This document shows positions 55,001 to 59,042 of a DNA stretch of 64,000 nt, piece by piece (within the stretch, counting starts at the first letter, position 1; every line of letters starts with the position of its first letter). A program made the position numbers and the translations under genes. The notes under the pieces were generated by a model. The model ran no database searches, was not told the origin of the DNA, and saw only the letters and a program-made list of their open reading frames with translations. The DNA is from Siderastrea siderea (lineage: Eukaryota > Cnidaria > Anthozoa > Scleractinia > Rhizangiidae). Where the stretch lies: contig OZ034972.1 of NCBI GenBank assembly GCA_964030785.1, forward strand, positions 15,199,231-15,263,230, given 5' to 3'.

Positions 55001-55894
55001 TAGCTGCATTATAATGAGAAGAGGACTCGAAAACTGTTTCTGTTATGTAATATACCAAGCACTCTAATAAATATTAACCTGTTTCGTCGTGGTTTGATTT
55101 TTAGAGCGTTGGATACCATTCGATGTGGAACCTGCGAAGAGTTGAATTTTTCTCTGCGCTATAATTTAGTCTGTACACGGAGGATCTCTTGTTATTTTAT
55201 GTAGTAATCTGTACTTTAAAGAAATGTCGTTCAATGAAACCGCGTCTGTTCATAGAGATTAGAGAGGGTTATTGAGAGCGGCGCAAAAGTATCTGAAATC
55301 ATTATTAAGACGATGACCGATGATAATCCATATAATCGATGAAAATTGGTAAAAATCGATGAAAATCGATACTCACAACGTTTACAGTCTTCGATTTTCT
55401 TCGATTTCCGATATCAATCGATTAATTGTTTTTGATTAATATCGATTATGATCGATTTTATCGATTATCAGATTTCATCGATTGGACAGGCCGGGATCTA
55501 CTGAGCAACAAGTCGACACGCGTAAATCATAGAAAAACTTCTAGAAATTCACTTCACAAATCAGAATTGGAGCCTCTGCAAACGATAATACTGTTATGTT
55601 CAATATCATTTCGGGGGGTAAGAGAACTTTCAATAAATTAAACTTTCCAGTTTATAATTGAAGAAAGTTCTTGTCTCTTCCCAGTCAACTTAAATTACTT
55701 CTAAGCTGCCAAAAGATCTTAATTTTCCAAACTTGCTCTAGTTCTTTCCCTCCTAAAATTCAAATTTTGAACTGACAACAGGTTATTGGCAGCAGCTCTA
55801 TAAGCTCACCATGGCCAGATGTTCGTTTCTCTCTCTGGCTGGCGTTCGAGGTCGTCTTCGTCCTTTTTCCAGCCTTCTTCTTATGGTTAACCAT
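15771..55894 (-). CDS. C2CD3: C2CD3, centriolar multi-C2-domain protein; spliced CDS of 35 exons
   Basis: C2CD3 sits at the distal end of centrioles. It is needed for distal and subdistal appendages, for recruitment of appendage and IFT proteins and so for cilium formation; vertebrate loss causes ciliopathy. The exon coordinates listed below join to 7,233 nt, a multiple of three, giving 2,410 residues and one terminal stop. All introns are GT-AG and all phases agree. The length fits vertebrate C2CD3 (about 2,350). The order is an N-terminal C2 (about 40-165), linker motifs, and then about six further C2 modules (about 592-734, 780-980, 1015-1170, 1180-1410, 1440-1620, 1685-1830). A long acidic/Ser-rich tail has a coiled-coil start and a conserved [18 protein letters not shown] motif. 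The start has GAAATGG context with an in-frame TGA two codons upstream. The weakest joints are the exon 5 acceptor and the donors of exons 6, 10 and 19. Transposons make up much of introns 1, 5, 7 and 18. Confidence 0.95.
17444..17570. repeat. (TGAC)n microsatellite (intron 34)
   Basis: About 32 uninterrupted TGAC units lie between the exon 34 donor and the exon 35 acceptor. The Ser-Gln-Ser-Val reading frames over it are artefacts of the repeat. Confidence 0.98.
17714..17967 (-). CDS. C2CD3: C2CD3 exon 34
   Basis: Acceptor TTGGTTTTAG, donor TTAAG|GTGTGT, phase 0 to 2. Residues are 1859-1943. The end SLLFSQL joins exon 35 as [16 protein letters not shown], matching vertebrate ILTSLRKNLSELDQIQ. 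A nearer GT (TTTG|GTAATC) would give a stop in exon 35. Confidence 0.92.
18315..18401 (-). CDS. C2CD3: C2CD3 exon 33
   Basis: Acceptor AATTTCCAG, donor CAT|GTAAGT, phase 0 to 0, 29 residues. It encodes [18 protein letters not shown], following GQIK as vertebrate VAVSPLESL does. Confidence 0.92.
18780..18952 (-). CDS. C2CD3: C2CD3 exon 32
   Basis: Acceptor GCTTTGTACAG, donor AAG|GTATGT, phase 1 to 0. It contains [18 protein letters not shown] and [18 protein letters not shown], nearly the vertebrate ERVIGFASVDLSPLLSGF and GWYNITDFSGECQGQIK. This is the clearest diagnostic exon. Confidence 0.98.
19250..19295 (-). CDS. C2CD3: C2CD3 exon 31 (micro-exon)
   Basis: Only 46 nt. Acceptor GTTGCTGTTCAG, donor AAAG|GTAACT, phase 0 to 1. 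It encodes [15 protein letters not shown], matching TLVFKVWHKGDE. It is recognised only by alignment and phase. Confidence 0.94.
19825..19966 (-). CDS. C2CD3: C2CD3 exon 30
   Basis: Acceptor TTGCTGTTTCTACAG, donor ACAG|GTGAAT, phase 2 to 0. It encodes [19 protein letters not shown], then [15 protein letters not shown], matching IPSCCVSFATAD and TDSPIWNFQQQSRLS. Confidence 0.95.
20201..20442 (-). CDS. C2CD3: C2CD3 exon 29, last C2 module begins
   Basis: Acceptor TTTTATTACCAG, donor GAAAG|GTACTG, phase 0 to 2. A Ser/Asp-rich linker is followed by [20 protein letters not shown], matching LDGTFAVSILVERAMHLSL. Confidence 0.95.
20851..21160 (+). mobile_element. tRNA-derived SINE (intron 28)
   Basis: The head GGGGGCGCGGTGGTGTAGTG carries an A-box region; the B-box is GGTGGTTCAAGGCC. 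The body contains CCCACATTGTCTCTCTCCAC, an extended G-run and GTGGGCCTCCTTGGCTCG. CAGATATTCAGT precedes it (20839-20850) and CAGATATTTAGT follows it (21161-21172), a 12-bp target duplication with one mismatch. Confidence 0.92.
21532..21637 (-). CDS. C2CD3: C2CD3 exon 28
   Basis: Acceptor TTTTTTTTGTAG, donor GAG|GTGAGA, phase 2 to 0. It encodes [20 protein letters not shown] and VQASLNL, matching [25 protein letters not shown]. Confidence 0.96.
22230..22500 (-). CDS. C2CD3: C2CD3 exon 27
   Basis: Acceptor TTCTTTCTACAG, donor ATCAG|GTGTGA, phase 1 to 2. It contains [20 protein letters not shown] and [18 protein letters not shown], matching [16 protein letters not shown] and DSWIGSAYVDLARL. Confidence 0.96.
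23144..23509 (-). CDS. C2CD3: C2CD3 exon 26
   Basis: Acceptor TTTTTACACAG, donor AAAG|GTATGT, phase 1 to 1, 122 residues. It begins [18 protein letters not shown], then has [37 protein letters not shown] and [12 protein letters not shown]. It closes the fifth C2 and opens the sixth. Confidence 0.96.
24127..24260 (-). CDS. C2CD3: C2CD3 exon 25
   Basis: Acceptor TTTTGACCAG, donor ACAG|GTTAGT, phase 2 to 1. It encodes a Gly/Arg-rich loop followed by [20 protein letters not shown], the strand matching KDYLLGVVKVPTKDLLIKRS. Confidence 0.94.
24466..24728 (-). CDS. C2CD3: C2CD3 exon 24
   Basis: Acceptor TTGCTTATAG, donor GTTTG|GTGAGT, phase 0 to 2. It contains [36 protein letters not shown] and [17 protein letters not shown], aligning with VGVNAYVTTHLSF, CSFCPEFSHHVEFP and LAELLEFAEIILAVY. 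Confidence 0.96.
25076..25351 (-). CDS. C2CD3: C2CD3 exon 23
   Basis: Acceptor TTTCTTTTTCAG, donor AAG|GTGACT, phase 0 to 0, 92 residues. It encodes [22 protein letters not shown] and a strand [14 protein letters not shown] that starts the fifth C2 module. Confidence 0.96.
26618..26859 (-). CDS. C2CD3: C2CD3 exon 22
   Basis: Acceptor TTCCACAAG, donor AAG|GTATGC, phase 1 to 0. It contains [31 protein letters not shown] and [20 protein letters not shown]. The [10 protein letters not shown] string is identical in vertebrates. Confidence 0.97.
27475..27618 (-). CDS. C2CD3: C2CD3 exon 21, fourth C2 module begins
   Basis: Acceptor TTTTATTACAG, donor GAAG|GTTAGT, phase 1 to 1. It encodes [19 protein letters not shown], then [17 protein letters not shown], matching FEFHIEMVKGL and TVWGEADCYVQYYFPVQ. 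Confidence 0.97.
27941..27996 (-). CDS. C2CD3: C2CD3 exon 20
   Basis: Acceptor TTTTTTACAG, donor TTTG|GTAAGC, phase 2 to 1, 18 residues ([18 protein letters not shown]). Conservation is modest, but it bridges exons 19 and 21 in phase and corresponds to the region before EFHIEMVKGL. Confidence 0.88.
28343..28440 (+). mobile_element. Degenerate tRNA-like SINE head (intron 19)
   Basis: GCAGCTCAGTGGTTACAGCA matches an A-box with D-arm. GGTGCAACTCCCATCGGGG, about 35 nt later, is a decayed B-box and T-arm, and T-rich sequence follows. It belongs to a different SINE family from the 20851 copy. It is not a functional tRNA because the acceptor and anticodon arms do not fold cleanly. Confidence 0.55.
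28816..28901 (-). CDS. C2CD3: C2CD3 exon 19
   Basis: Acceptor TTATTATTATATCAG, donor AAAG|GTTCTG, phase 0 to 2. It encodes [18 protein letters not shown] and [10 protein letters not shown], resembling vertebrate IMALQRLKNEEG and SPRPAHFLDQP. The donor is poor beyond GT, but both phases fit. Confidence 0.85.
28933..29533. mobile_element. piggyBac-like non-autonomous element, 601 bp (intron 18)
   Basis: CCCTATTCAGACC at the left is exactly inverted at the right. TTAA flanks both ends (28929-28932 and 29534-29537), the target used by piggyBac-type transposases. G-runs and C-runs lie just inside both ends. It has no ORF. It begins only 27 bp upstream of the exon 19 acceptor boundary. Confidence 0.85.
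29632..29666. repeat. (GA)n microsatellite, left border of the 4.4-kb element
   Basis: This is an almost pure AG dinucleotide run with one interruption. It is mirrored by a purer run at 34026-34081 on the other side of the element. Confidence 0.9.
30745..30905 (+). pseudogene. Scrap of a CR1/Jockey-like LINE C-terminus
   Basis: One frame reads [18 protein letters not shown], then SRRSQV and GCPRTR after a stop. This is the common LAPVYL end of RT proteins in CR1/Jockey-type LINEs. Only about 50 residues remain. Confidence 0.6.
31158..32516. mobile_element. Decayed second copy of the CCCTATTCAG (TTAA) element
   Basis: The left end CCCTATTTAGCTTGGG and the right end (reverse-complemented) TCCTATTCAGCTTGGG match each other and the element at 28933-29533. 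TTAA is kept at the right (32517-32520) and lost at the left. The bodies share CCACCAAACT, TTACCATGGCAACCA and TTTTGACAAGTGCTTTT in order. It is longer than the first copy because extra sequence lies in the middle (about 31620-32170). Confidence 0.75.
34026..34081. repeat. (GA)n microsatellite, right border of the 4.4-kb element
   Basis: This is a perfect GA dinucleotide run of about 56 bp, abutting the CTCCTGG terminus of the element. Confidence 0.95.
34141..34252 (+). mobile_element. 5'-truncated SINE fragment (intron 18)
   Basis: It matches only the 3' body of the SINE at 20851-21160: GACATACTACTGGTGTAACC, CTCCCATCCAAGGAGGAGTA and ATGCCACAGAAACCAGGCTT in order. The tRNA-like head is missing. 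Confidence 0.85.
34293..34397 (-). CDS. C2CD3: C2CD3 exon 18
   Basis: Acceptor TTTCTTTCAG, donor CAG|GTAATT, phase 0 to 0. It encodes [17 protein letters not shown] and [15 protein letters not shown] (vertebrate YPVVAVDSYMPVIDVF and NGSLRVFLAMGSSNQ). Confidence 0.96.
34829..34915 (-). CDS. C2CD3: C2CD3 exon 17
   Basis: Acceptor CTGATTAG, donor AAG|GTTTGA, phase 0 to 0, 29 residues. It encodes [20 protein letters not shown], nearly identical to vertebrate [20 protein letters not shown]. It is too short to appear as a long open frame. Confidence 0.96.
35428..35532 (-). CDS. C2CD3: C2CD3 exon 16
   Basis: Acceptor CATTGTAG, donor CAG|GTAAAG, phase 0 to 0, 35 residues. It contains [20 protein letters not shown] (vertebrate [20 protein letters not shown]). 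Confidence 0.96.
35623..36063 (-). CDS. C2CD3: C2CD3 exon 15, third C2 module begins
   Basis: Acceptor GGTTTTTAG, donor ACAG|GTTAGC, phase 0 to 0, 147 residues. It starts [12 protein letters not shown]. After a Thr/Pro-rich linker it has [34 protein letters not shown] and [11 protein letters not shown], matching LLHVLLMVPDG, VYLNCKLFSTEEVTRSV and WGTTQPVFNF. Confidence 0.96.
36456..36603. repeat. Fold-back palindrome with 70-bp arms (intron 14)
   Basis: The left arm begins ATATTATTTGCCGGCCGG and includes GGTCCGTATTGAGAAAAACT. The right arm repeats it inverted with few mismatches and only a few bases between. The flank to about 37130 (TTGACCGCGGTCAAGATCGG, CCGCTCCCGGAACCAATCAG) looks like the body of the same interspersed family. 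No gene is present. Confidence 0.85.
37274..37468 (-). CDS. C2CD3: C2CD3 exon 14
   Basis: Acceptor TTGTTTTAG, donor CTG|GTCAGT, phase 0 to 0. It opens [20 protein letters not shown] (vertebrate EVIGSVSLSLRAVIQSELL). A Ser-rich loop follows, then AVCGPLL. A stronger-looking GTAAGT four bases on would break the frame into exon 15. Confidence 0.93.
38559..38677 (-). CDS. C2CD3: C2CD3 exon 13
   Basis: Acceptor TTTCTTTAG, donor AACA|GTAAGT, phase 1 to 0. It contains [20 protein letters not shown], the WW strand pair of the second C2 (vertebrate IEHWWNSNLTFQIYVK). Confidence 0.96.
38805..38944. mobile_element. 140-bp MITE (intron 12)
   Basis: TTTAAAGGGGCTGTGTCA at the left is inverted at the right as TGACACAGCTCCTTTAAA. 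The element is about 140 bp with no coding content. A solo-end-like CAGCTCCTTTAA also occurs near 62430. Confidence 0.85.
39109..39224 (-). CDS. C2CD3: C2CD3 exon 12, second C2 module begins
   Basis: Acceptor CCTTACCCAG, donor GGAG|GTGAGG, phase 2 to 1. It encodes [14 protein letters not shown] and [15 protein letters not shown], aligning with FFVEYHFPVG and VVRLASSKITDG. Confidence 0.95.
39677..39869 (-). CDS. C2CD3: C2CD3 exon 11
   Basis: Acceptor CATTGTGCAG, donor CAGG|GTAACC, phase 1 to 2. It contains [20 protein letters not shown], matching vertebrate [21 protein letters not shown] just before the second C2 module. Confidence 0.94.
40410..40554 (-). CDS. C2CD3: C2CD3 exon 10
   Basis: Acceptor TATTTTTCAG-type, proposed donor AGAG|GTGCTA, phase 0 to 1. 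It encodes [15 protein letters not shown] and [16 protein letters not shown]. It is a polar linker with little conservation. The donor is weak but is the one whose phase fits exon 11. Confidence 0.75.
41030..41155 (-). repeat. Fragment of the repeat found at 60.0-60.26 kb (intron 9)
   Basis: On the minus strand, CCAATAACATCGTGGTTTAA, TTGACAAATGACCAATAACA and GACCAATCAGG occur in the same order as at 60010-60090 on the plus strand. This is a diverged fragment of one interspersed family. Confidence 0.7.
41226..41327 (-). CDS. C2CD3: C2CD3 exon 9
   Basis: Acceptor TTTTTCAG, donor AAAAAAG|GTAAAC, phase 0 to 0, 34 residues. It is acidic ([16 protein letters not shown]), corresponding to the SEEDDIVPSKK stretch of vertebrates. 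Confidence 0.88.
42398..42668 (-). CDS. C2CD3: C2CD3 exon 8
   Basis: Acceptor ATATCCTCAG, donor CCG|GTATGT, phase 2 to 0. It contains [20 protein letters not shown] and LKDLFYTTP, matching vertebrate NDPQYDQSLLENLFYTAP. Confidence 0.95.
42808..43718 (-). mobile_element. Penelope-like element, 3' part with GIY-YIG endonuclease (left copy)
   Basis: This is the 3' end of a Penelope-like retroelement. The ORF at 43685-43134 begins [20 protein letters not shown] and [16 protein letters not shown], the RT-endonuclease linker. It then has [20 protein letters not shown], the GIY-YIG-type endonuclease start with its Cys pair. A premature stop at KKC truncates the last 35 residues or so, and the typical [17 protein letters not shown] end remains beyond it. 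The RT domain is absent. It abuts an inverted second copy. Confidence 0.9.
43722..44311 (+). mobile_element. Penelope-like element, 3' part (right copy, inverted)
   Basis: This is the same element end in opposite orientation, shorter at its 5' side. The frame from [18 protein letters not shown] runs through [20 protein letters not shown] to a stop. A one-base deletion near the end changes the last residues. It pairs with 42808-43395 as an inverted repeat of about 590 bp. Confidence 0.88.
44310..45794. mobile_element. TTAA-flanked element with 8-bp-plus inverted ends (intron 7)
   Basis: The left end TTAACCGGCCAT (44310-44321) is exactly inverted at the right end ATGGCCGGTTAA (45783-45794), which fits TTAA target use and CCGGCCAT ends. 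It sits at the outer end of the right Penelope arm. Penelope-like TGTTGTCAATTG reappears a short way beyond its right end. No transposase is seen. Short plus-strand frames inside are unrecognised. Confidence 0.6.
45857..46160. repeat. Inverted repeat, decayed Penelope-like terminus (intron 7)
   Basis: A left arm (45857-45956) and a diverged inverted right arm (46070-46160) both carry CTTGATAATGG followed by a short stem and an AAACG-like box. The arrangement copies the CTTGATAATGACCG ends of the Penelope copies at 42.8-44.3 kb. It has no coding content. Confidence 0.6.
46412..46712 (-). mobile_element. tRNA-derived SINE with 15-bp target duplication (intron 7)
   Basis: On the minus strand the head GGGGGTGCAGTGGTTTAGTT carries an A-box-like region, with a B-box GTGGTTCGACGCC about 45 nt later. 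A body shared with the copy at 20851-21160 ends in GTGGGCCTCCTTG. The element is flanked by perfect 15-bp direct repeats CACACAGACACAGTA (46397-46411 and 46713-46727). Its 5' end lies about 40 nt from the exon 7 donor. Confidence 0.92.
46755..46944 (-). CDS. C2CD3: C2CD3 exon 7
   Basis: Acceptor ATATCTAG, donor AAAAG|GTCAGT, phase 1 to 2. It contains [20 protein letters not shown], matching the vertebrate KDLLSALLEQGNKLRNAMV helix between the first and second C2 domains. Confidence 0.95.
47474..47585 (-). CDS. C2CD3: C2CD3 exon 6
   Basis: Acceptor TTTCTCAG; proposed donor CAAG|GTTCTT, phase 0 to 1. It encodes [17 protein letters not shown] and a polar linker ending EVDITEKQ. The donor is weak beyond GT. 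It is chosen because its phase fits exon 7 and the vertebrate MTENVLLSKQ position. Confidence 0.7.
47605..49472. mobile_element. Outer repeat element with TTAAGGTGATTCCATT termini, split by a nested insertion
   Basis: TTAAGGTGATTCCATTGAAA at the left is matched in inverted form at the right end (ends near 49472). Without the nested element the outer copy would be about 310 bp. Its interior matches the repeat at 14650-14940. It includes a perfect 24-bp palindrome (49380-49403 with 49405-49428, one base between arms). Confidence 0.7.
47639..49190. mobile_element. hAT-like non-autonomous element nested in the outer repeat
   Basis: The terminal inverted repeat CAGGGCTCGAGACTAAC is found at both ends, and TGAATA flanks it directly (47633-47638 and 49191-49196). 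CACTAGCCAAAAT-type motifs recur subterminally on both strands. The core (about 47980-48990) is a diverged array built on GAGAAACGTTGAGAAGACAA. The element has no transposase. The CAGGG start resembles hAT ends, but the visible duplication is 6 bp and not 8. Confidence 0.8.
49602..49857 (-). CDS. C2CD3: C2CD3 exon 5
   Basis: Acceptor TTTTTTGTATAG, donor AAG|GTGAGA, phase 2 to 0. Residues are about 168-253. The first part ([15 protein letters not shown]) takes the place of the vertebrate LGELQVSLALEPL strand with no length gap. The rest is a Pro/Ser-rich linker. The acceptor choice is the least certain in the 5' half. Confidence 0.75.
50725..51012. repeat. GGATCCT/AGGATCC palindromic repeat cluster (intron 4)
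   Basis: Variants of TCCTGTAGGATCCT and AGATCCTATAAGATC recur about twenty times on both strands over 290 bp. They are irregularly spaced and interrupted by ordinary sequence. This is not a strict tandem array; each unit is itself near-palindromic. Confidence 0.8.
51187..51295 (-). CDS. C2CD3: C2CD3 exon 4, end of N-terminal C2
   Basis: Acceptor CGTTTAG, donor GG|GTAAGT, phase 1 to 2. It encodes [20 protein letters not shown], then [15 protein letters not shown], the last strands of the first C2 module. Confidence 0.93.
51484..51590 (-). CDS. C2CD3: C2CD3 exon 3
   Basis: Acceptor TTTTGTAG, donor AAAAG|GTAGAC, phase 2 to 1. It encodes [17 protein letters not shown], aligning with the RYAIRCGPKQFTSYL strand of the vertebrate N-terminal C2. 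Confidence 0.95.
52069..52270 (-). CDS. C2CD3: C2CD3 exon 2, start of N-terminal C2
   Basis: Acceptor TTTCTAG, donor GG|GTGAGA, phase 1 to 2. It contains [18 protein letters not shown] and [16 protein letters not shown]. The RWWGE element is the hallmark of the C2CD3 N-terminal C2 domain. Confidence 0.96.
53452..53735 (+). other. Unrecognised open stretch in intron 1
   Basis: One plus frame stays open for about 95 residues before running into the inverted-repeat element. It includes [20 protein letters not shown] and [18 protein letters not shown]. The second string faintly recalls a death-fold helix pair. I cannot assign it. It may be a remnant of an inserted gene fragment. Confidence 0.3.
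53738..55495. mobile_element. ATCGAT-rich inverted-repeat element, 1.76 kb (intron 1)
   Basis: CCCGGCCTGTCCAATCGAT at the left is inverted at the right (ATCGATTGGACAGGCCGG). GATCCACT precedes it and GATCTACT follows it, a probable 8-bp target duplication with one mismatch. The two ends (about 53745-54250 and 54600-55490) are crowded with ATCGAT and GAAAATCGAT motifs. The middle is ordinary AT-rich sequence with no transposase. Confidence 0.78.
55810..55894 (-). CDS. C2CD3: C2CD3 exon 1 (start codon)
   Basis: It encodes residues 1-29, a basic [17 protein letters not shown] leader comparable to the Lys/Arg-rich leader of human C2CD3. The ATG is at 55892-55894, with in-frame TGA just upstream. 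The donor is CATG|GTGAGC, phase 1. Vertebrate homology is low here, but position, phase and basic character fit. Confidence 0.8.
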
Positions 55895-56462
55895 TTCAAG
55901 TCACAATAACAAGCCTCTACAGAACTTTCTATTACAATAGATGGACAGACGAATGGTAAATTGCACACAAACAAAATAGTTTGACTTTTCCCGCCATGTT
56001 TATTTCCCAGCACTCTCTGCAAGACGAACTACGAAAATCCCGTGATATAAATCATCACAAGCTGTCTACGGGGAAGGATGCGGGCGGGGGGCAAGGCGGG
56101 GGTGGCGAAGGGTTTTATCATGTTTTAAATCTCCCTTGCTCTTTTACCCGTCTTTCTTCTTACTGAGATGAACTGCGGCTCATTTCATAAAATTTGCTTC
56201 AGTTAACCCGGGAAAGTTGGGCTGGGGTAGGGTGAACAGCTAAGGAAACTCGCGGGTTGGAATGTTTCCTCTACTGTATTGAGTTCATTTCAAAGCAAGA
56301 GAGGATGTTCATCTCGCATAGAAATAAGGACCAACTGTTTTCCATTCCATAAGAAGATGGTCCACCCAATCTTTATCATGCTGTTAGGTTTTAACCAGTA
56401 ATAGTGAAACATGTTCTTTCAACCCCGGAAGGGTACCCATTATGGTTTCGTAAGGGGAAGCT
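55895..56462. other. C2CD3 5' flank / promoter region
   Basis: This is sequence upstream of the C2CD3 start, with a GC-rich patch (56085-56110). No convincing TATA element or second gene is visible. A plus frame at 55981-56166 starts near the C2CD3 promoter but has no recognised homology. Confidence 0.4.
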
Positions 56463-57981
56463 CCGGTGTCACAGCGGATTTGGACCCCCCCCCGCGGATT
56501 TGGACCCCCCGGTCCAAATCCGCTAGCGGATATGGACCCCCTCTCGCGGATTTGGACCCCTCTGAAAACAAGCGTTCTATTGAGTAAAATTGGTAAAATT
56601 GTTTTTTGGAGCTGTTAAAGAGGCAAAATAAAAATATTGAAGCAGTTTTTCTTTTCAAATAATCTCTAATACTTAGGGTAAAAGAGAACCTACAACGCTA
56701 GTTTGTATCGATAAATTTTAAAAACTAAACTTTCTTGAAGATATCTTACAATATTTTCTACCATAACTGACTTAAAGCGAATTTATAAAGCCGCGCTAAG
56801 AAAAACAATAGTATTTGACATCAGCTTGCCGCGGTAATTGGGGGGACGGAGTAGCAAGCGTACTTTAAAAATTAGCTTTTCTTCTCACCTTTTTCTCACC
56901 TCAAATTAATTTTTTTAGAATAAATCTTAACAACGGGAGTAAAAGAAAAAAAAGATTTTAAAATCGCACCGTCTGTAAGAAATACCGCAGCGCGTGTTTC
57001 AGACACTTTTAGAAGTTTTGTGGCTTTGTGGTAGCACTCCAGTTTACTGAACCTTAAGGACCCTTAAGGATGACTCTGCTATTTTTTATTAAAATGAACA
57101 AGAGAAATCACTTTTCCTAGCGCGTATACGTAAGCACGCTTTATGAGAAATTAACTGATCTAATTTTTTCTTCAAAGACGCACTGTTGAAATTAGCTTTT
57201 TATTTAGAGGCCTTTTGTAACATCGATGACATAGTTAACATGCGATAACTGAATTTTGAATTTTTGAATTTTGTTGCAGCAAAGTCTTGATGTTTTTCTT
57301 GGTGTCCTCATGACTTATACAAATTCAAAACATCATGATTGGAAAAGGTTCTGAAAAAAAACATCCTGTGAAGTTATGTAATCAAGCAAACTTTTTTTGC
57401 AGGGCGCACAATGCGATTCTCAACCAAGAGGTGTTACTTTAAAACCTCTTTTGTTAAACCGCCCGTTCAAACTAGAGGTGTTACTTTAAAACCTCCTTCG
57501 TTAAACCACCCATTCAAACTATGTTAAATTCAGTATCCTGGAAAACTAATAACAACGCGTATGAAAGAAAACAAGATTTTAAAATCGTATCTTCTGTAAG
57601 AAATACCGCAGCGCGTGCTTTAACTGCAACGTTTAGAGGTCTGGCTATGTGCCTAAAACTAACAGTCAATTTACTTGATCTAAAGTCTGACTCTACCTCT
57701 ATTATGAATAGGTTTGCAGTATTTTGAAACCCAAACGAAACGTTTCTTCGCCAAGATTGAAAAGTGAAATTATTTCGGTACTTTATATGCGAATAACAGC
57801 GTGGGTTTTTACAATTACATAGGGGGTCCAAATCCGCGAAGGGGGTCTAAATCCGCTAGCGGATTGGGTCCCCCGGGGGTCCATATTCGCTAGCGGATTT
57901 GGACCGGGGGGTCCAAATCCGCTAGCGAATTTGGACCGGGGGGTCCAAATTTGGGGGGGTCCAAATCTGCTGGGACACCGG
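56463..57981. mobile_element. 1.5-kb terminal-inverted-repeat element with GCGGATTTGGACCCCC ends
   Basis: The left end CCGGTGTCACAGCGGATT and the right end (reverse-complemented) CCGGTGTCCCAGCAGATT match. Inside each end is a cluster of GCGGATTTGGACCCCC and GCTAGCGGATTTGGACC units (56470-56562 and 57820-57968). The interior holds two internal duplications. The first is a 49-bp tandem pair at about 57428-57523. The second is a pair about 620 bp apart sharing GTAAGAAATACCGCAGCGCG (56975 and 57595). No transposase was recognised. Confidence 0.82.
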
Positions 57982-59040
57982 CCCGAGGTTTTTAAACCCT
58001 AACCCTTCTTCATGCTAATCTTTACTGAATAGGTAACCCCTGCTATATACCTAGAACAAAAATTGTACCTTTTTTACCTGAAAATAAACCAAAAACAGCA
58101 AATCATCGCGGGATTTTAGTCGCTCGAAGGCTCCAAGCTTTTTTTTTTTTTTGCGTTGTGATTTCTTTCAAATTCTTTAAACATTTTCAGTGCTTTTCAG
58201 TGCTATCTCTTTCAGTTTAAGGCCTATTTTGGCGATTCTTTAACATGCTGAAACAGTTAAACATTCCTACCCTTTAGTATACTACAAGCGCAAAGAAGGC
58301 ACCCCTTTTGGGCTGAGTCTTCCCGTATAGCCCATTATGTGGCGTACCCACCCCCCGGGCTTTCAACACGATGTTTTACGAAAATGTGCTCGTTTTCGAG
58401 TTACTTCAATGTCCTTGCGGCTTCACGCGTCGGCAACAAAAATAAATCCAGAGATGGGAAAGGTAAAGGTGTTGTTTGCCATAACACAAATTCTCTACCC
58501 TTCAGAGATGATTCCTTTGGGTAATACATGTGTTTTTCACGATCAAACTCTATTTCTTGAGCAGGAATCTGATCTTTGCATTTTCCTCCGTTTTGTATGC
58601 GACCCATCAAGTATGGCAAAAATTTTACCCGCGAAAATTTGCTTAAACGAGCAGCCAGCGAATTTTGTACGGCGACTTTCGCAACTTCCAAGCCCCACGA
58701 AAATATTAAGTCATTAGAGAACGTACGATGCATATTAAGCAAACAATGGCCTTGAAAGGGTACGGTCATAAACTATGATTACAAATAAAAAATACTTAGA
58801 ATAGCTATCATCTTTTTTTTTTGGTAAAAGCAACATTATTTCGTCGGGAAGTGTACAATACATCTTTTCAGAACCTGGCCGACATCTCTTTAGCATAGGT
58901 AACGCGCAAAAAAATATGTGAAAATGGATCCATTACTCATCCGTCTGAGTAACGAGCGCAGAAATTTCATACTGATGACGCGTCACTACCCAGATCTTGG
59001 TAGTGCTTTGATTGGTTGAAACGCTAGGTAATATAGCTTG
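57982..59040. other. Intergenic sequence, no gene recognised
   Basis: Overlapping frames of about 120 residues on both strands (58337-58769) have no recognisable domain, and mutual overlap argues against both being coding. A T-run lies at 58138-58152. Confidence 0.4.
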
Positions 59041-59042
59041 AA

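Noticed and set aside
58337..58769. Overlapping 122-126-residue frames on both strands
   Set aside because: Mutual overlap, no homology recognised and no supporting splice structure.
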